DNA of 64,000 bases from Methanosphaera cuniculi (GCF_003149675.1 NZ_LWMS01000044.1:62001-126000); one strand, 5' to 3'; shown: positions 27,041-38,400, counted from the stretch's first letter. Notes: generated by a model not told the origin, from the letters alone. Made by a program: numbers and translations.

Positions 27041-30000
27041 ATGAAAAATAGTAAAAAAATATGCATACTATTTTTAATGACATTACTTTCAATATTTATC
27101 ACAATGTCTGCTGTTTGTGCAACAGATATTAATGATACATCAAATATAAACTATGATACAACAAAAATATCAGAAATAACAACACATGATACATCTGATA
27201 CTACTTTAAAACCAGAAAGTAATGAAAAAAAGATAGTGTCAAAAAAACCAACAAAAAATGAAAACAAAATCAACAAGAAAGAAGAATCAACCACACAAAT
27301 AGAAACACCATCAGAGACTAACACAACAAAACCAGAAGAAGATATCAATACAAATAAAACATATAATCCAGTTAACTATGATGAACTATATTATGCAATA
27401 GAAGATATCAAGAAAAATCCACAAAAAACAAATACAATCAACCTAAAACCAGGAAACTACAACATAACAAAAACAATCAACCTAACTAACATAAACAGCA
27501 CACTAACAATTAATGCAAATAACATTCTATTTGATGCAAATAAGACACAATTCATAACAATTGATAAAAATAACACACTACAACTAAATGACTTTAAAAT
27601 TCGTTATGCAAATTCAACCAGAGGATCTGTAATATACAACAGAGGAAATCTTGAAATTAAAAACTCAATATTTCTAAATAACACAGCACAAAATGGAGCT
27701 GTAATATATAATGATCATGGAAATATAGTTATAGAAAACTCCTCATTTTCAAACAATATTGCAACAAATGGTGGATGTATATACAACAACAATGGAAAAA
27801 TAACTATAAACAATTCATATTTTTCATTTAACAAAGCCCAACGTGGAGCAATAACATATAACATGGGTCAAAGCATCATAGAAAACACCACATTTAAAAA
27901 CAACCATGCAACAATAAATGGTGGATGTAACTATAATGATAAAAACACAACAACAATAACAAAATCTAGATTCTACTTTAATAAAGCAGGAAACTATGGA
28001 GGATGTAACTACAACAACAACTATGCAACAATAACAATAACTGAAACAAACCACACACAAAACCAAGCTAAAAATGGTGGAGTAAATGCAAACTATGGAA
28101 ATATCACAATAGAATTATGTGATCTTAATGATAACAATGCAACCAGAGGTGGTGTAAATTACAACTTCCGTGAACTTAAAATTATTAAATCCACATTTAA
28201 AAACAACAAAGTAACAACAAATGGTGGAGTAAACTACAATGATAAAGCAACACTCATCATAGTTGATTCAACACTACAATTAAATGAAGCACAAAATAAT
28301 GGTGGATGTAACTACAACAACAAAGGACAAATACAGATAAACCAGACAAAAATGGACTTTAATAATGCAACACGTGGAGGATGTAACTACAACGATGGAA
28401 ACATGACACTCTATGAAAACACAATAACACAAAACACAGCAACAAAAAATGGTGGATGTAACTATAATGAAAATGGACAAACACTAACAATAATAGCAAC
28501 AACATTTGAATATAACCAAGCAAACTATGGAGCAATAAACTATAACAATCCTAACTCTATAGTTATGATAACAGATTCTTTTACAGAACACAACCAAGCA
28601 CGAAATGATGGAGCTATAAATTATAATACAAAAAATACAAAAGTTACAATCATAAACATAGATGCACAATATAACCAAGCAAACAATGGAGCAATAAACT
28701 ACAACCAACCTGGTAGTAACATAACAATAATAAATTCAAATTTAAAATATAACACAGCAAAAAATGGAACAATCAACTACAATAATGGAGACTTATACAT
28801 AAACAACTCCATAATAACAGAAAATAGGGCAATAGAAAATGGAGCAGTAAATTACAATAACAAAAATATAAAAATAGAAAATTCAATAATCATAGAAAAT
28901 ACAGCAATAAACAATGCAGGATTTAACTATAATAATAAAAGAGCAAATCTTACAATAAATACAACCTCAATGATGAAAAACTTTGCAAAACGTGGAGGAT
29001 GTAACTACAACCATGGAAATATGATAATAACACAATCAGAATTTACAGAAAACATAGCACAATATAATGGTGGATGTAACTACAATGACCAGGCAAATCT
29101 AACAATAACCTATGTAAATTCAACCAAAAACATAGCAGATAGAGCTGCAGACACATACAATAATAAAGGAAATCTAACAATAAACTACTCAAACTTAGTT
29201 AATAACAATGCATTATATGATGCTGATACCATAATCAACTATGGAACACTAAAATTTAATAACAATAACATAACCCAGGAAAACTACAATAACAACATTC
29301 AACTATACACAACCCAGAAAATACAACAAAACAACAACAATACATATTACCTAGATAACAAACATGAAATACAAAATCAAACTACAACAATAATATTCTC
29401 ACCAATAAAAGATTTAACACTATCATCTAAAGCAAAGATAACATTTAAAATAGGCTCACAAACAATAACAACAACCAAGAAAACAAACAACTTTGTAAGT
29501 ATAAATCATAAATTCACAAAACTTGGAAATACAAACATAAAAATAACATACCCAAATGACAAAAACGACATACTAATACTTTATAGTGTAGTAAAACCTG
29601 AAAATAGAAACTATAGTGTATCAACATACACACAATTATATGATACAATAGAAACAATAAAACAAAGCACAAAAAACATTAACGCAACAATAACAATAAC
29701 CAATGATATGCAAATAACCAAGCCAATCATATGGGGAGATACAGATTCATACACATTAACACTTAAAGGAAATGGACACACATTAACAGGTAATAATACA
29801 AAATTCATAATAATACAAGATAAAAACACACTTAATCTTGAAAATCTAACAATCCAAAACTTCACAACAGGATATAACTATGACTTCAAATCCCTAGGTG
29901 GAGGAGCAATAAACAATGAAGGAACACTTAATATAAAACATGTAAACTTCATACAAAACAAAGACATCTATGCAGGAGCAATATACAACATAGGAACAAC

Positions 30001-30976
30001 TACAATAACACACTCAAACTTCAAATCCAACAATGCACTCTATGGAGGATCAATAGCAAATGAAGGAGTACTCATATTAAATGATACAAACTTCACAGGT
30101 AACTATGCAGAAGCTGATGGAGGATGCCTTTATAATGAAGGATACCTAAAAATAACAAATTCAACATGCAAAAACAACACAGCAATAGAAAAAGGAGGAG
30201 TAACAATCAACCTCCCATATGCAACAGTAGAAATCATAAACACAACCTTCACACAAAACACTGCAATAAATGGTGGATGTAACTACTATGCAGCAACAAA
30301 AACCACAATCATAAATACAACATACACAAATAACACAGCACGAAACGGAGCAGTAGAATACATAGAAAATCTAAGTGTAATAAAAGTACAAAACTCTTTA
30401 TATCAATATAATCAAGTAGTAGAAAATCTAACACCAACAATAAAACAAGACCTTAAAACAGATGAAGATAACCCATTTGAAGAAGATGACCCACAAAACC
30501 CATATGAATATGACATATATGGAGATGGTGGATATGCAGGAGCAATCTATATAGGAGATCTTGGAAACATAACAATAACAAATTCAACATTTAATAATAA
30601 CAATGCACTCTATGGAGGAGCAATCTATAACACACAATATCTAAGTGTTAAAAATTCAGAATTTAACTATAACTTTGCCCAAATAGAAGGTGGAGCAATC
30701 TATCTTGAAGGACAATCTAAAGACAATATGACAATAAAACTACCAGACTACAATATAATAGAAAATAACACATTTACAAACAATGAAGTATATTCAAATG
30801 GTGGAGCAATATATGATGAATATGCTAGAGGAAAAATAACTAACAATACATTCACATACAACAAACCTGATACAATATACACACAATTTGATAATACATA
30901 TCTCATAGTTGAAAATAACACAATAGAAGAATATGAAATTATTTGGGGAGGTAGTTCAAGTAGACCTATGGATTGA
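27041..30976 (+). CDS. Large adhesin-like protein with two beta-helix regions
   Basis: A 1311-residue exported protein. The signal peptide is about 1-27 (ends VCA). A Lys/Glu/Thr-rich spacer runs to residue 110. The first parallel beta-helix is about 120-790, with more than 25 repeats of about 23 residues marked by NGGCNYN, RGGVNYN or NGAINYN. A short Ig-like spacer precedes a second helix at about 890-1300 (PIIWGDTDSYTLTLKGNGH, then YGGAIYN). There are many NxT/S sites. No membrane anchor, LPxTG or peptidase is seen. Such ALPs are thought to bind host, diet or microbial surfaces. The coding strand is strongly A-rich. The ribosome site is weak (GTGAAAG). Confidence 0.85.
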   Translation: MKNSKKICILFLMTLLSIFITMSAVCATDINDTSNINYDTTKISEITTHDTSDTTLKPESNEKKIVSKKPTKNENKINKKEESTTQIETPSETNTTKPEEDINTNKTYNPVNYDELYYAIEDIKKNPQKTNTINLKPGNYNITKTINLTNINSTLTINANNILFDANKTQFITIDKNNTLQLNDFKIRYANSTRGSVIYNRGNLEIKNSIFLNNTAQNGAVIYNDHGNIVIENSSFSNNIATNGGCIYNNNGKITINNSYFSFNKAQRGAITYNMGQSIIENTTFKNNHATINGGCNYNDKNTTTITKSRFYFNKAGNYGGCNYNNNYATITITETNHTQNQAKNGGVNANYGNITIELCDLNDNNATRGGVNYNFRELKIIKSTFKNNKVTTNGGVNYNDKATLIIVDSTLQLNEAQNNGGCNYNNKGQIQINQTKMDFNNATRGGCNYNDGNMTLYENTITQNTATKNGGCNYNENGQTLTIIATTFEYNQANYGAINYNNPNSIVMITDSFTEHNQARNDGAINYNTKNTKVTIINIDAQYNQANNGAINYNQPGSNITIINSNLKYNTAKNGTINYNNGDLYINNSIITENRAIENGAVNYNNKNIKIENSIIIENTAINNAGFNYNNKRANLTINTTSMMKNFAKRGGCNYNHGNMIITQSEFTENIAQYNGGCNYNDQANLTITYVNSTKNIADRAADTYNNKGNLTINYSNLVNNNALYDADTIINYGTLKFNNNNITQENYNNNIQLYTTQKIQQNNNNTYYLDNKHEIQNQTTTIIFSPIKDLTLSSKAKITFKIGSQTITTTKKTNNFVSINHKFTKLGNTNIKITYPNDKNDILILYSVVKPENRNYSVSTYTQLYDTIETIKQSTKNINATITITNDMQITKPIIWGDTDSYTLTLKGNGHTLTGNNTKFIIIQDKNTLNLENLTIQNFTTGYNYDFKSLGGGAINNEGTLNIKHVNFIQNKDIYAGAIYNIGTTTITHSNFKSNNALYGGSIANEGVLILNDTNFTGNYAEADGGCLYNEGYLKITNSTCKNNTAIEKGGVTINLPYATVEIINTTFTQNTAINGGCNYYAATKTTIINTTYTNNTARNGAVEYIENLSVIKVQNSLYQYNQVVENLTPTIKQDLKTDEDNPFEEDDPQNPYEYDIYGDGGYAGAIYIGDLGNITITNSTFNNNNALYGGAIYNTQYLSVKNSEFNYNFAQIEGGAIYLEGQSKDNMTIKLPDYNIIENNTFTNNEVYSNGGAIYDEYARGKITNNTFTYNKPDTIYTQFDNTYLIVENNTIEEYEIIWGGSSSRPMD

Positions 30977-30987
30977 TAAAAAAAATA

Positions 30988-31017
30988 CTAACCACCCTCA
31001 TTTTAACCTCTTTTTTT
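30988..31017 (+). terminator. C-rich plus T-run 3'-end element
   Basis: CTAACCACCCTCATTTTAAC, then CTC and seven T, lies 12 bases after the ALP stop. It holds two C-rich blocks. Confidence 0.55.
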
Positions 31018-31061
31018 AATTTTTTTTTTACTTTTAGAATTAGTGAATATTTTTTTTTAGT

Positions 31062-31090
31062 AAAAAAATGAAGGTGGTGAGGAGAAGAAT
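31062..31090 (-). terminator. C-rich plus T-run 3'-end element
   Basis: In sense orientation it reads TTCTCCTCACCACCTTCA followed by seven T, nine bases after the stop of the winged-helix-like protein. Confidence 0.5.
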
Positions 31091-31098
31091 ATTTTTTT

Positions 31099-31626
31099 TT
31101 AGTATACTCCTTTTTGTTTTTTAATGCGTGCATAGCTTATTTTTGCTGCTTTTGGTGCTACTTGTTGTAGGTATGTTAGGAGTTTATCTTTATCTTCAAA
31201 GTCTTTGAATATTTCATCTTCCCATTTTTGTTTTAATACATCTATTTCATTTAGTATTTCTTTTCCTTTTTCTGTGAATTCTACTTCATATGGTAGTAAG
31301 TCTACTTCAAAGTCAGCTTTGATAAGTCCTTTATTTTCTAGTTTTTTGATTTTATTTATGAATATTTTCTGGTGTAATTCAAAGTGTTCTGGTGTTGCTT
31401 CATCGTTGTTCATAAGTTCTTTGTATTTTTTCATTCTAATTGCTTTATGGTGTGGTTTTTGTTCTTTTTTTATTTTTTCAAGTAATTTAAGTTGTCCTTT
31501 GTGTAGGTGTATGTTGAGATGATCTAATATGTAATCTTCTCGTGAATTTGATAATATACTACTAAGATCTCCTATACTTTTGTAATTTGCTATTATTTTA
31601 TCATGTTTATGTGCCATTTTTTTCAT
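31099..31626 (-). CDS. MarR-like winged-helix protein
   Basis: A 175-residue cytoplasmic protein. The middle holds a likely winged helix: KLENKGLIKADFEVDLLP and then YEVEFTEKGKEILNEID resemble the recognition helix, wing and C-terminal helix of MarR-type regulators (GLI..., LT.KG). The end is helical and basic. The start may be the ATG at 31626 or the one at 31617, because AGGAG sits two or 11 bases before them. The regulator type is inferred by pattern. It lies convergent with the big ALP; control of ALP expression is possible but unproven. Confidence 0.65.
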   Translation of the reverse strand: MKKMAHKHDKIIANYKSIGDLSSILSNSREDYILDHLNIHLHKGQLKLLEKIKKEQKPHHKAIRMKKYKELMNNDEATPEHFELHQKIFINKIKKLENKGLIKADFEVDLLPYEVEFTEKGKEILNEIDVLKQKWEDEIFKDFEDKDKLLTYLQQVAPKAAKISYARIKKQKGVY

Positions 31627-31959
31627 TGCTCCTAATTTATTTGATTTCTTTAAAGATTTCTAATAATTTCCTAATATTTTTTTTATAATGTGTTATTATG
31701 TGGGAAATAATAAAAGAAAATCTTTATTAAACATATCTTTTTTTATTCATACTATTTAAAAGCTATTATAAAAAAAATTGTTATTTTAAAATAATTTGGA
31801 TATTATGAAATAGGTTAAAAGTCAGTAAAATAGTCATAAAAGTAGTCTAAAAAAAGACTTATTTAAAAAACAATACAGATAAGTTTAAATTTTAAAATAA
31901 ATAAATTATACAAATAACAATAAAAAAATAAACATTACATAAAGGAGTTTAGATGAAAA
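31627..31959. other. Divergent AT-rich gap
   Basis: No gene is seen between the winged-helix protein (minus) and the small secreted protein (plus). The plus leader contains AAAGGAG and a six-codon reading frame (31953-31970) that overlaps the true start. Confidence 0.4.
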
Positions 31960-32391
31960 ATGAAATTTAAAAAAATTTTACTTGTTTCATTATTTGCAGC
32001 AATACTTCTTACATCAACTGTAAGTGCAGGATTATTTGATATGGGAAGCGATTCAAATAATGAAAGAATAAATGTAACAGACTTAAATATAAAATCTCAA
32101 GGATATTCTATGTACGAGGTAACTTGTAATCTTGTACCTAAAGAAAACTTCACATATCTAGAAATGCAAGTAAACTTCTATGATAGTGATAATGCAGTAA
32201 TAGGAAAAGACTCAATGGTATGGAACATAAACAACCCAGTAGAAGGTGAAACAATCAAAGTATCAGGAACAGCAATGACAGATAGTTCTAGTACAACACC
32301 AGCAAGAGCAGAAGTATACTTCTATGATGAACCACTAGCTGACACACCAGAAGATGCACTATACCATGAAACAGTAAACATGACAAACTAA
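31960..32391 (+). CDS. Small secreted protein of unknown function
   Basis: A 143-residue protein with a signal peptide (about 1-24, ends VSA). The mature part is beta-rich and acidic: INVTDLNIKSQGYSMYEVTC, FTYLEMQVNFYDSDN and then PARAEVYFYDEP recall FxLYD-type domains, which are common in secreted archaeal proteins. One Cys is present. GGAG lies 12 bases before this ATG, but only five bases before the ATG of an overlapping mini-ORF. A C-rich plus T-run element follows 16 bases after the stop. The role is unknown. Confidence 0.7.
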   Translation: MKFKKILLVSLFAAILLTSTVSAGLFDMGSDSNNERINVTDLNIKSQGYSMYEVTCNLVPKENFTYLEMQVNFYDSDNAVIGKDSMVWNINNPVEGETIKVSGTAMTDSSSTTPARAEVYFYDEPLADTPEDALYHETVNMTN

Positions 32392-32406
32392 AAGTGTTTA
32401 CAAATA

Positions 32407-32440
32407 CCCCCCCTTCTTTTAATCACCTCCCCCTCTTTTT
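32407..32440 (+). terminator. C-rich plus T-run 3'-end element, double
   Basis: Seven C plus TTCTTTT is followed by AATCACCTCCCCCTCTTTTT. The ATCACCTCC part equals the conserved 3' end of 16S rRNA. It starts 16 bases after the stop of the small secreted protein. Confidence 0.55.
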
Positions 32441-32533
32441 GATAATATAATCTAATTTTAAAGTATTTATGAAATAATAATTAAAAAAAAGGAGTTAGTT
32501 TTATTTTTTAGATAAATACTAGGATCACTTTAT

Positions 32534-32564
32534 AAAAAAATAGTTAGGAGTGGAGGTTAGTATT
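32534..32564 (-). terminator. C-rich plus T-run 3'-end element
   Basis: In sense orientation it reads AATACTAACCTCCACTCC, then TAACTA and seven T, 37 bases after the stop of the 914-residue ALP. Confidence 0.55.
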
Positions 32565-32600
32565 ATAAGAAAAACTAATTTTATCATCATAATATTTTTT

Positions 32601-35345
32601 TTATCTATCATTTCTATCCATGTATCCATCATTTACTATGGTTTTCAGATTTCCTGTGTATGTGTTTGATAATAGATATGCAGTTCTATCATTATAGATT
32701 AAATCATAATAATAGTAATTACTTCTGCTTACTTGGAATAAATTATTGTTAAGTTCTATGTATCCTAGATTAAGGATATCATAATAGAAGTTATAATTTT
32801 TATTAGATAATGTTTTAAATGTAGATGATGTTATATATGCTATACATTCATCTTGATTATATATATCTGCTGTTAGTCCATCATTACCTGTGAAGGTTGA
32901 ACTTGTTATATTTAATTTTTTACCATTATTATATATTGCTCCTGCATGCATTGTTGCTTCATTTGTTGTAAATGTTGTTCCTGTAATAGTTATTAGTCCT
33001 TGATCATAGTTAAGTATAGCTCCACCATAGTTTGCTTTATTGTTTTTAAATGCTGAGTTTTTAATATTTAATATTCCTTTATTACTTATTGCTCCACCAT
33101 TATTTTCAGAGCCTGCATAGTTGACACAGTTACAGTTTTGTATATTTACATTTTCAAGATTAAGTGTATGACCTGATTTTACACTTATGAATTTATACTT
33201 GTTTTGACCATTGATAACATGATTATTACCTTTTATTGTAACTTTTTTGACATTATATGAATCACCCCAAATTACCATTGTGGTTATTTTAAGATCTTTA
33301 TAAATGTTAATTACACATTCTTTATTTGAGGATGATGATTTAATACTTCTAAAAGCATTTAACAGGTCACTATAAGAATATACATTATAACTTTGTGATG
33401 ATGATATTGGTGTTGAGCTAGGTCCTGATAATACTACTTCTTGATTTATGTATATGTCATATAAATCTCCTCGATAGTAGATATTAAATGATTTTAATCC
33501 TGTTGTTGTAAATTTATATGTTGTTTGTGCTGTACCTTTTGAGTTTTTTGTTAGTTCTCCAATATGATCAGATCCAATGTAAATATTAATATCTGATGTA
33601 TAAGTATCTATTACTGGTGATTTGAATGTTGTTGTAACTCCTTTTGTTATTTTTGTATTATTTGTTAGATTTATTATGTTATGTTCTTTTTCTATTGAAT
33701 TTTTTGAAAGTATTAGTATACTATTTTTGTAATTTGTTTGTATAAATTTATTATATGATAAACTACCTGTTCCATAGTTTACAATAATATCAGCATCTAT
33801 GTCTGCTTTTTCATTTTTTGACGTTAAATAGTATGCATAGAATATTCCATTTTTGTTATTATATGTATTTGCTGCACGATATGCTGAATTATCTGTTGAG
33901 TTAACATTATTTAGTGATAATGTTCCTTTATCATTATAATTTACCCCACCATTTGCTGATGCATAGTTATTTGTTAAACTTGAATAATCTAGTGTTGTAA
34001 TTCCAGTATTATAATTTACACCACCACGTGTTGCTTTGTTATTAATGTGTTTTGTGTAATAGGTATTGATTCTTCCAACATTGTTATAATTTACTCCACC
34101 ATTTGCTGATGCTATGTTTTCACGGTTTGTACAATCTGATATGGTTATCTTTCCTTTATCATTATAGTTTACTGCACCATTTGTTGATACTTGATTATTT
34201 TTAAATGTTGTTTTTTTAATTTCTAGTATTTTAAAATTATAATTTACTCCTCCACGTGTAGCATAGTTATTATTCATATCACATGATTGTATCATCATAC
34301 TTCCATAGTTTGCATTTACTCCACCATTACCTGCCTGATTATTTGTAGCTTGAGATGAGGTAATGTTTAAGTTTGCCATGTATTTATTGTTGTAATTTAC
34401 ACCACCATAGTTGTAAGCTTCATTATTTAGGAATTTTGAATTAGAAATGAGAAGATTTCCACCATCATTATAGTTTACTCCACCATTAACTGATGCATAA
34501 TTATTTTTTGAAGTGGTGTTTCTAAGTGTGTAACTTCCTGTACTATAACTTACTCCTCCACGCATAGCACGATTAAATGAATAATAAGTATCCTCAGCAT
34601 ACACATTTCCTCTATTGTTATAAATACATGCTCCATTGGTTGCATAATTATTAGAAAATGATGATTCATAAATATTTAGGGTTCCACCATCATTGTAGAT
34701 TACTCCACCATTTGTTGCTGTTGAATTTAGAAATATTGAATTATATATACTAACTGTACCTTTATTGTATATTACAGATCCTCTTTGTGCATTTGTACAT
34801 CTTATTTTAAAGCCAATTAATTCTAGAGAATATCCTTTTTCAACTGTGATGAAATTTTGGTAGTTATTTCCATCTAGGAGATGATTATTACCATAAATTT
34901 TAAGAATTCTTGTAGTAGAATTTCCCCAGTATATTGGCTGTGTTATGTTATAATTTCCACTTTCTAGGTACATATATACATCATTACGATAGAATGTACC
35001 AGTTTTTGCTTTTTGTACTTTATTGTATAAGTCCTGATATCCATATGTGTATTGTGAGTAAGTTTTAGCTGTTTTATTTGTTGTATTTTTATTATTTTGT
35101 ATTGTTTTTGTAGTTTTGTTTTGAGTTTTTTCTATTATTTTTTCATTATTATTTTGTATTTTTTCTATTTTCTTCTCATTACTTTGTGTGTTTGTTTTAA
35201 CATCTGCTATATCTGCTGTATTAGTTGTTGTATCTTTGGTAAGTGTAGTTGTTGTATCTGTGTCATTTACAGCATTTATACTTGTTAGTGTTAAAATTAG
35301 TATTATTATTGTAATGAGGAAGAATATCTGTTTATTGTGTTTCAT
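32601..35345 (-). CDS. Adhesin-like protein with beta-helix regions
   Basis: A 914-residue exported protein. The signal peptide is about 1-25 (ends INA). A Thr/Lys/Asn-rich spacer follows to about 95. The first beta-helix is about 110-560 with NGGVNYN, RGGVNYN and GGVIYN repeats. An Ig-like spacer precedes a second, shorter helix (about 690-890; VIWGDSYNVKKVTIKGNNH). The end is Tyr/Asn-rich with no anchor. Residues about 100-260 are the same capping module as in the three other ALPs here. It is downstream of the largest ALP in the same direction, with a 147-base gap that includes an ALP 3'-end element, so it likely has its own promoter. Confidence 0.85.
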   Translation of the reverse strand: MKHNKQIFFLITIIILILTLTSINAVNDTDTTTTLTKDTTTNTADIADVKTNTQSNEKKIEKIQNNNEKIIEKTQNKTTKTIQNNKNTTNKTAKTYSQYTYGYQDLYNKVQKAKTGTFYRNDVYMYLESGNYNITQPIYWGNSTTRILKIYGNNHLLDGNNYQNFITVEKGYSLELIGFKIRCTNAQRGSVIYNKGTVSIYNSIFLNSTATNGGVIYNDGGTLNIYESSFSNNYATNGACIYNNRGNVYAEDTYYSFNRAMRGGVSYSTGSYTLRNTTSKNNYASVNGGVNYNDGGNLLISNSKFLNNEAYNYGGVNYNNKYMANLNITSSQATNNQAGNGGVNANYGSMMIQSCDMNNNYATRGGVNYNFKILEIKKTTFKNNQVSTNGAVNYNDKGKITISDCTNRENIASANGGVNYNNVGRINTYYTKHINNKATRGGVNYNTGITTLDYSSLTNNYASANGGVNYNDKGTLSLNNVNSTDNSAYRAANTYNNKNGIFYAYYLTSKNEKADIDADIIVNYGTGSLSYNKFIQTNYKNSILILSKNSIEKEHNIINLTNNTKITKGVTTTFKSPVIDTYTSDINIYIGSDHIGELTKNSKGTAQTTYKFTTTGLKSFNIYYRGDLYDIYINQEVVLSGPSSTPISSSQSYNVYSYSDLLNAFRSIKSSSSNKECVINIYKDLKITTMVIWGDSYNVKKVTIKGNNHVINGQNKYKFISVKSGHTLNLENVNIQNCNCVNYAGSENNGGAISNKGILNIKNSAFKNNKANYGGAILNYDQGLITITGTTFTTNEATMHAGAIYNNGKKLNITSSTFTGNDGLTADIYNQDECIAYITSSTFKTLSNKNYNFYYDILNLGYIELNNNLFQVSRSNYYYYDLIYNDRTAYLLSNTYTGNLKTIVNDGYMDRNDR

Positions 35346-35450
35346 TGTCTTTTATTCTCTCATATAAATAAATTAAATATAATTATATTATTTAATTCTT
35401 GTTTAATATAAATATTTTTAAAAAATAAGATGTTTAACTTTTAAAATAAG

Positions 35451-35473
35451 AAAAATAAGGGGAGATTAGTCTT
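35451..35473 (-). terminator. C-rich plus T-run 3'-end element
   Basis: In sense orientation it reads AGACTAATCTCCCCTTA plus five T, 20 bases after the stop of the 1749-residue ALP. Confidence 0.5.
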
Positions 35474-35492
35474 TATTTTGACGTACTCTTAT

Positions 35493-38400
35493 TTATGATA
35501 GTAATTTACCATAGTTTAGAATGTTTGTTGTGTTAAGTGTAGATTTTTCATTTTGTGATTTTAGATTTTCTATTTTTAGAATACAATTTATGTTGTTATA
35601 TGTATTTGCTGCACGTTGTGCTGTATTTCCTGTTGCATTAGTATTTTTCATTGTAAGTGTTCCTTTATCATTAAAGTTACATCCACCATTCATTGTTGCT
35701 GTGTTTTGGGTAAATGTTGATTTGTCTATTGTCATTGTTCCATAGTTGTAATTTACTCCACCACGTGTTGCTGTGTTTTTGTTGTTTTTACATAGTGTTA
35801 TTGTCATTTTTCCATTATTGTTGTAATTTACTCCACCATTACCACTTGCTGTGTTTGATTCGAATGTTGAGTCATTTATTGTTACTGTTCCTTTATCGTT
35901 GTATGTTACTGCTGCGTTTGTTGTTACTTTGTTGTTTTTAAATGTTGATTTTATGATTTGTAGGTCACGGAAGTTGTAGTTTACTCCACCTCTGGATGCA
36001 TTGTTGTTATTTAGGTTGGATGATCTTATGATCATTGTTCCATAGTTTGCATTTACTCCACCGTTTGTTGCTTTATTTTGTGTAAATTGTGATGAGGTTA
36101 TGTTCATGTTTAGTTGGTTGTTGTTATAGTTACATCCTCCATAGTCTGATGCACTATTTTGTGTGAATGTTGAGTTTGTGATTGTCATTGTGTTTTTATC
36201 ATTGAAGTTACATCCTCCATTGATTGTTGCTTTGTTTTGTGTGAATGTTGAATTTGTGATTGTCATTGTACCATAATCGTAGTTTACACCACCTCTGATA
36301 GCTATGTTTTTGTTGTTTTTACATAATGTTATGGTCATGTTTCCGTTGTTGTTGTAGTTTACTCCTCCATTACCATTTGCTATGTTTGATTCGAATGTTG
36401 AGTCATTTATTGTTATTGTTCCTTTGTCGTTGTAGTTTACTCCACCATTTGTTGTTACTTTGTTGTTTTTGAATGTTGATTTGATGATTTGTAAGTTACG
36501 GAAGTTGTAGTTTACTCCACCTCGTGTTGCCTTGTTATTATTTAGGTTTGATGATTTTATGGTTAAACTTCCATAGTTTGCATTTACTCCACCATTTTGT
36601 GCCTGGTTTTGTGTAAATTGTGATGAGGTTATGTTCATTTTTGCATTGTTATTGTTGTAGTTACATCCTCCATAGTTTGATGCACTATTTTCTGTGAAGT
36701 TTGAGTTTGTAATTGTTAGGTTTTGATTATCATTGTAGTTTACTCCACCATTACTATTTGCATGGTTGTTTTTAAATGTGGAATTTATTATTATTGTATT
36801 TCCTATTATATAGGTTACACCTCCACGTGTTGCATTGTTATATGAAAAATATGCATTTGTTATATGTGTTTCTCCATTGTTGTTGTATATACATCCACCA
36901 TTTGTTGCTTTGTTGTTTGAAAATGATGAGTTTTGTATAAATACATCTCCATGGTCATTATATATTACAGCTCCGTTTTGGGCTGTGTTATTTAGGAATA
37001 TTGAGCTGTATATTTTTAGTGTTCCATGATTGTTATATACTACAGATCCCCTATCTGAAGTTGCATATCGTATTTTAAAGCCGTGAAGTTCTACTACATA
37101 TCCTGGAGCTACTGTTATAAAGTTAAATTTTTTATTTGCATCTATTAGTATTCCATTTCCAAAGATTCTGAGTGTTTTAAGACTTGCATTTCCCCAAGTT
37201 ATTGGTTCTGATACGTTGTAGTTTCCTCGTGTTAGGTTCATTGTTATTATATCAAATTCTGTGTAGTTGTTTGTGTTCTTATAGTTTTTTATCTGATTTA
37301 CTAAGTCTATGTATCCATGTACGTTTTCATGGTATGTGTATGAGTAGTTTTTAATTGTTTTATTATCTTCAACTAGATATATTATCACAGGATTAGATAC
37401 TGCTTGGTTATAGTTGTTTGATCCTGAGTATGTTACTGTTAGTTTTGCATCATTTATGGTTGATGTTGCTTTTAGGTTGTGAATTATACTTCCATTTTCT
37501 ACTCTAAATACTTGTGATGGTTTTGATGAGTTAAATGTATTATCTTCACGTAGTGTTACTCCATTGAATTTAAATACTAATCGTCCTTCTTTTACTTGAT
37601 TGTTATTTTCATCAGTTATGTATGCTTCAAGTGTTATTTCATCACCTATAGTTGCATGTATTTCTTTAACTTTTATATTTACATCTAGTTTTTCTACATT
37701 AAATGTGGTGTTTATTTGTGTTGATTTGTACTCTTGTGTTTCTCTGAATATTACTGTTATATTGTTTTTTCCTGCTTTATTTGGTGTGTAGTTTATTTTA
37801 TATTCTCCACGGTTGTTTATTGTTGTGGTTTGTCTGATATTATCATTTATTATGATTGTTACTTCATGATTAATTAGTGGTATGCCATATTCATCTTTTA
37901 GTTGTCCTGAGATTTCTATTGTCTGGTTTATTTTTGTTGTATTTATTGGGTTTTGTTTTAGTGTTGTTTTTAGTTTATCTGTACTTGTTTTTGTGTATAG
38001 TTTTAGTGATACTACAGCATTGCTAAATGTATCATTATTTACAGTTGAGTTGCTTGTTGTTATTACACGTGTATAGTCATCTACTGACATTGGTGCTGCT
38101 GTTTCTTGGTTTGATTTTATTGTTAGTGTTAGTGTTACATTATCATTTTCAAATACTTCTATTGGATTTTTAAATTCTATTGTTTGATAGATGTAGTTTT
38201 TGTTAAATGTTCCATTTTCTGTTGTGATTGTTTTGTTATTTACAGTTACTTTTATTGTGTAGTTGTTGTTTGCTTGAGTATTATAGATGTAGGTTCCAAA
38301 TGCTTTTAGTGTTTCATCATTTGTCATGGTGTATGTGTTTTGGTATGTTATTTGTTTTTTATCTTCACAATTCCAGTAGGTTACTCCTCCATAGTCGTAT

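Noticed and set aside
35660-37260. CRISPR-like regular repeats
   Set aside because: The repeated GGTGTAAATTACAAC-like words encode GGVNYN turns of a beta-helix in frame, with variable spacing and no constant repeat or spacer pattern.
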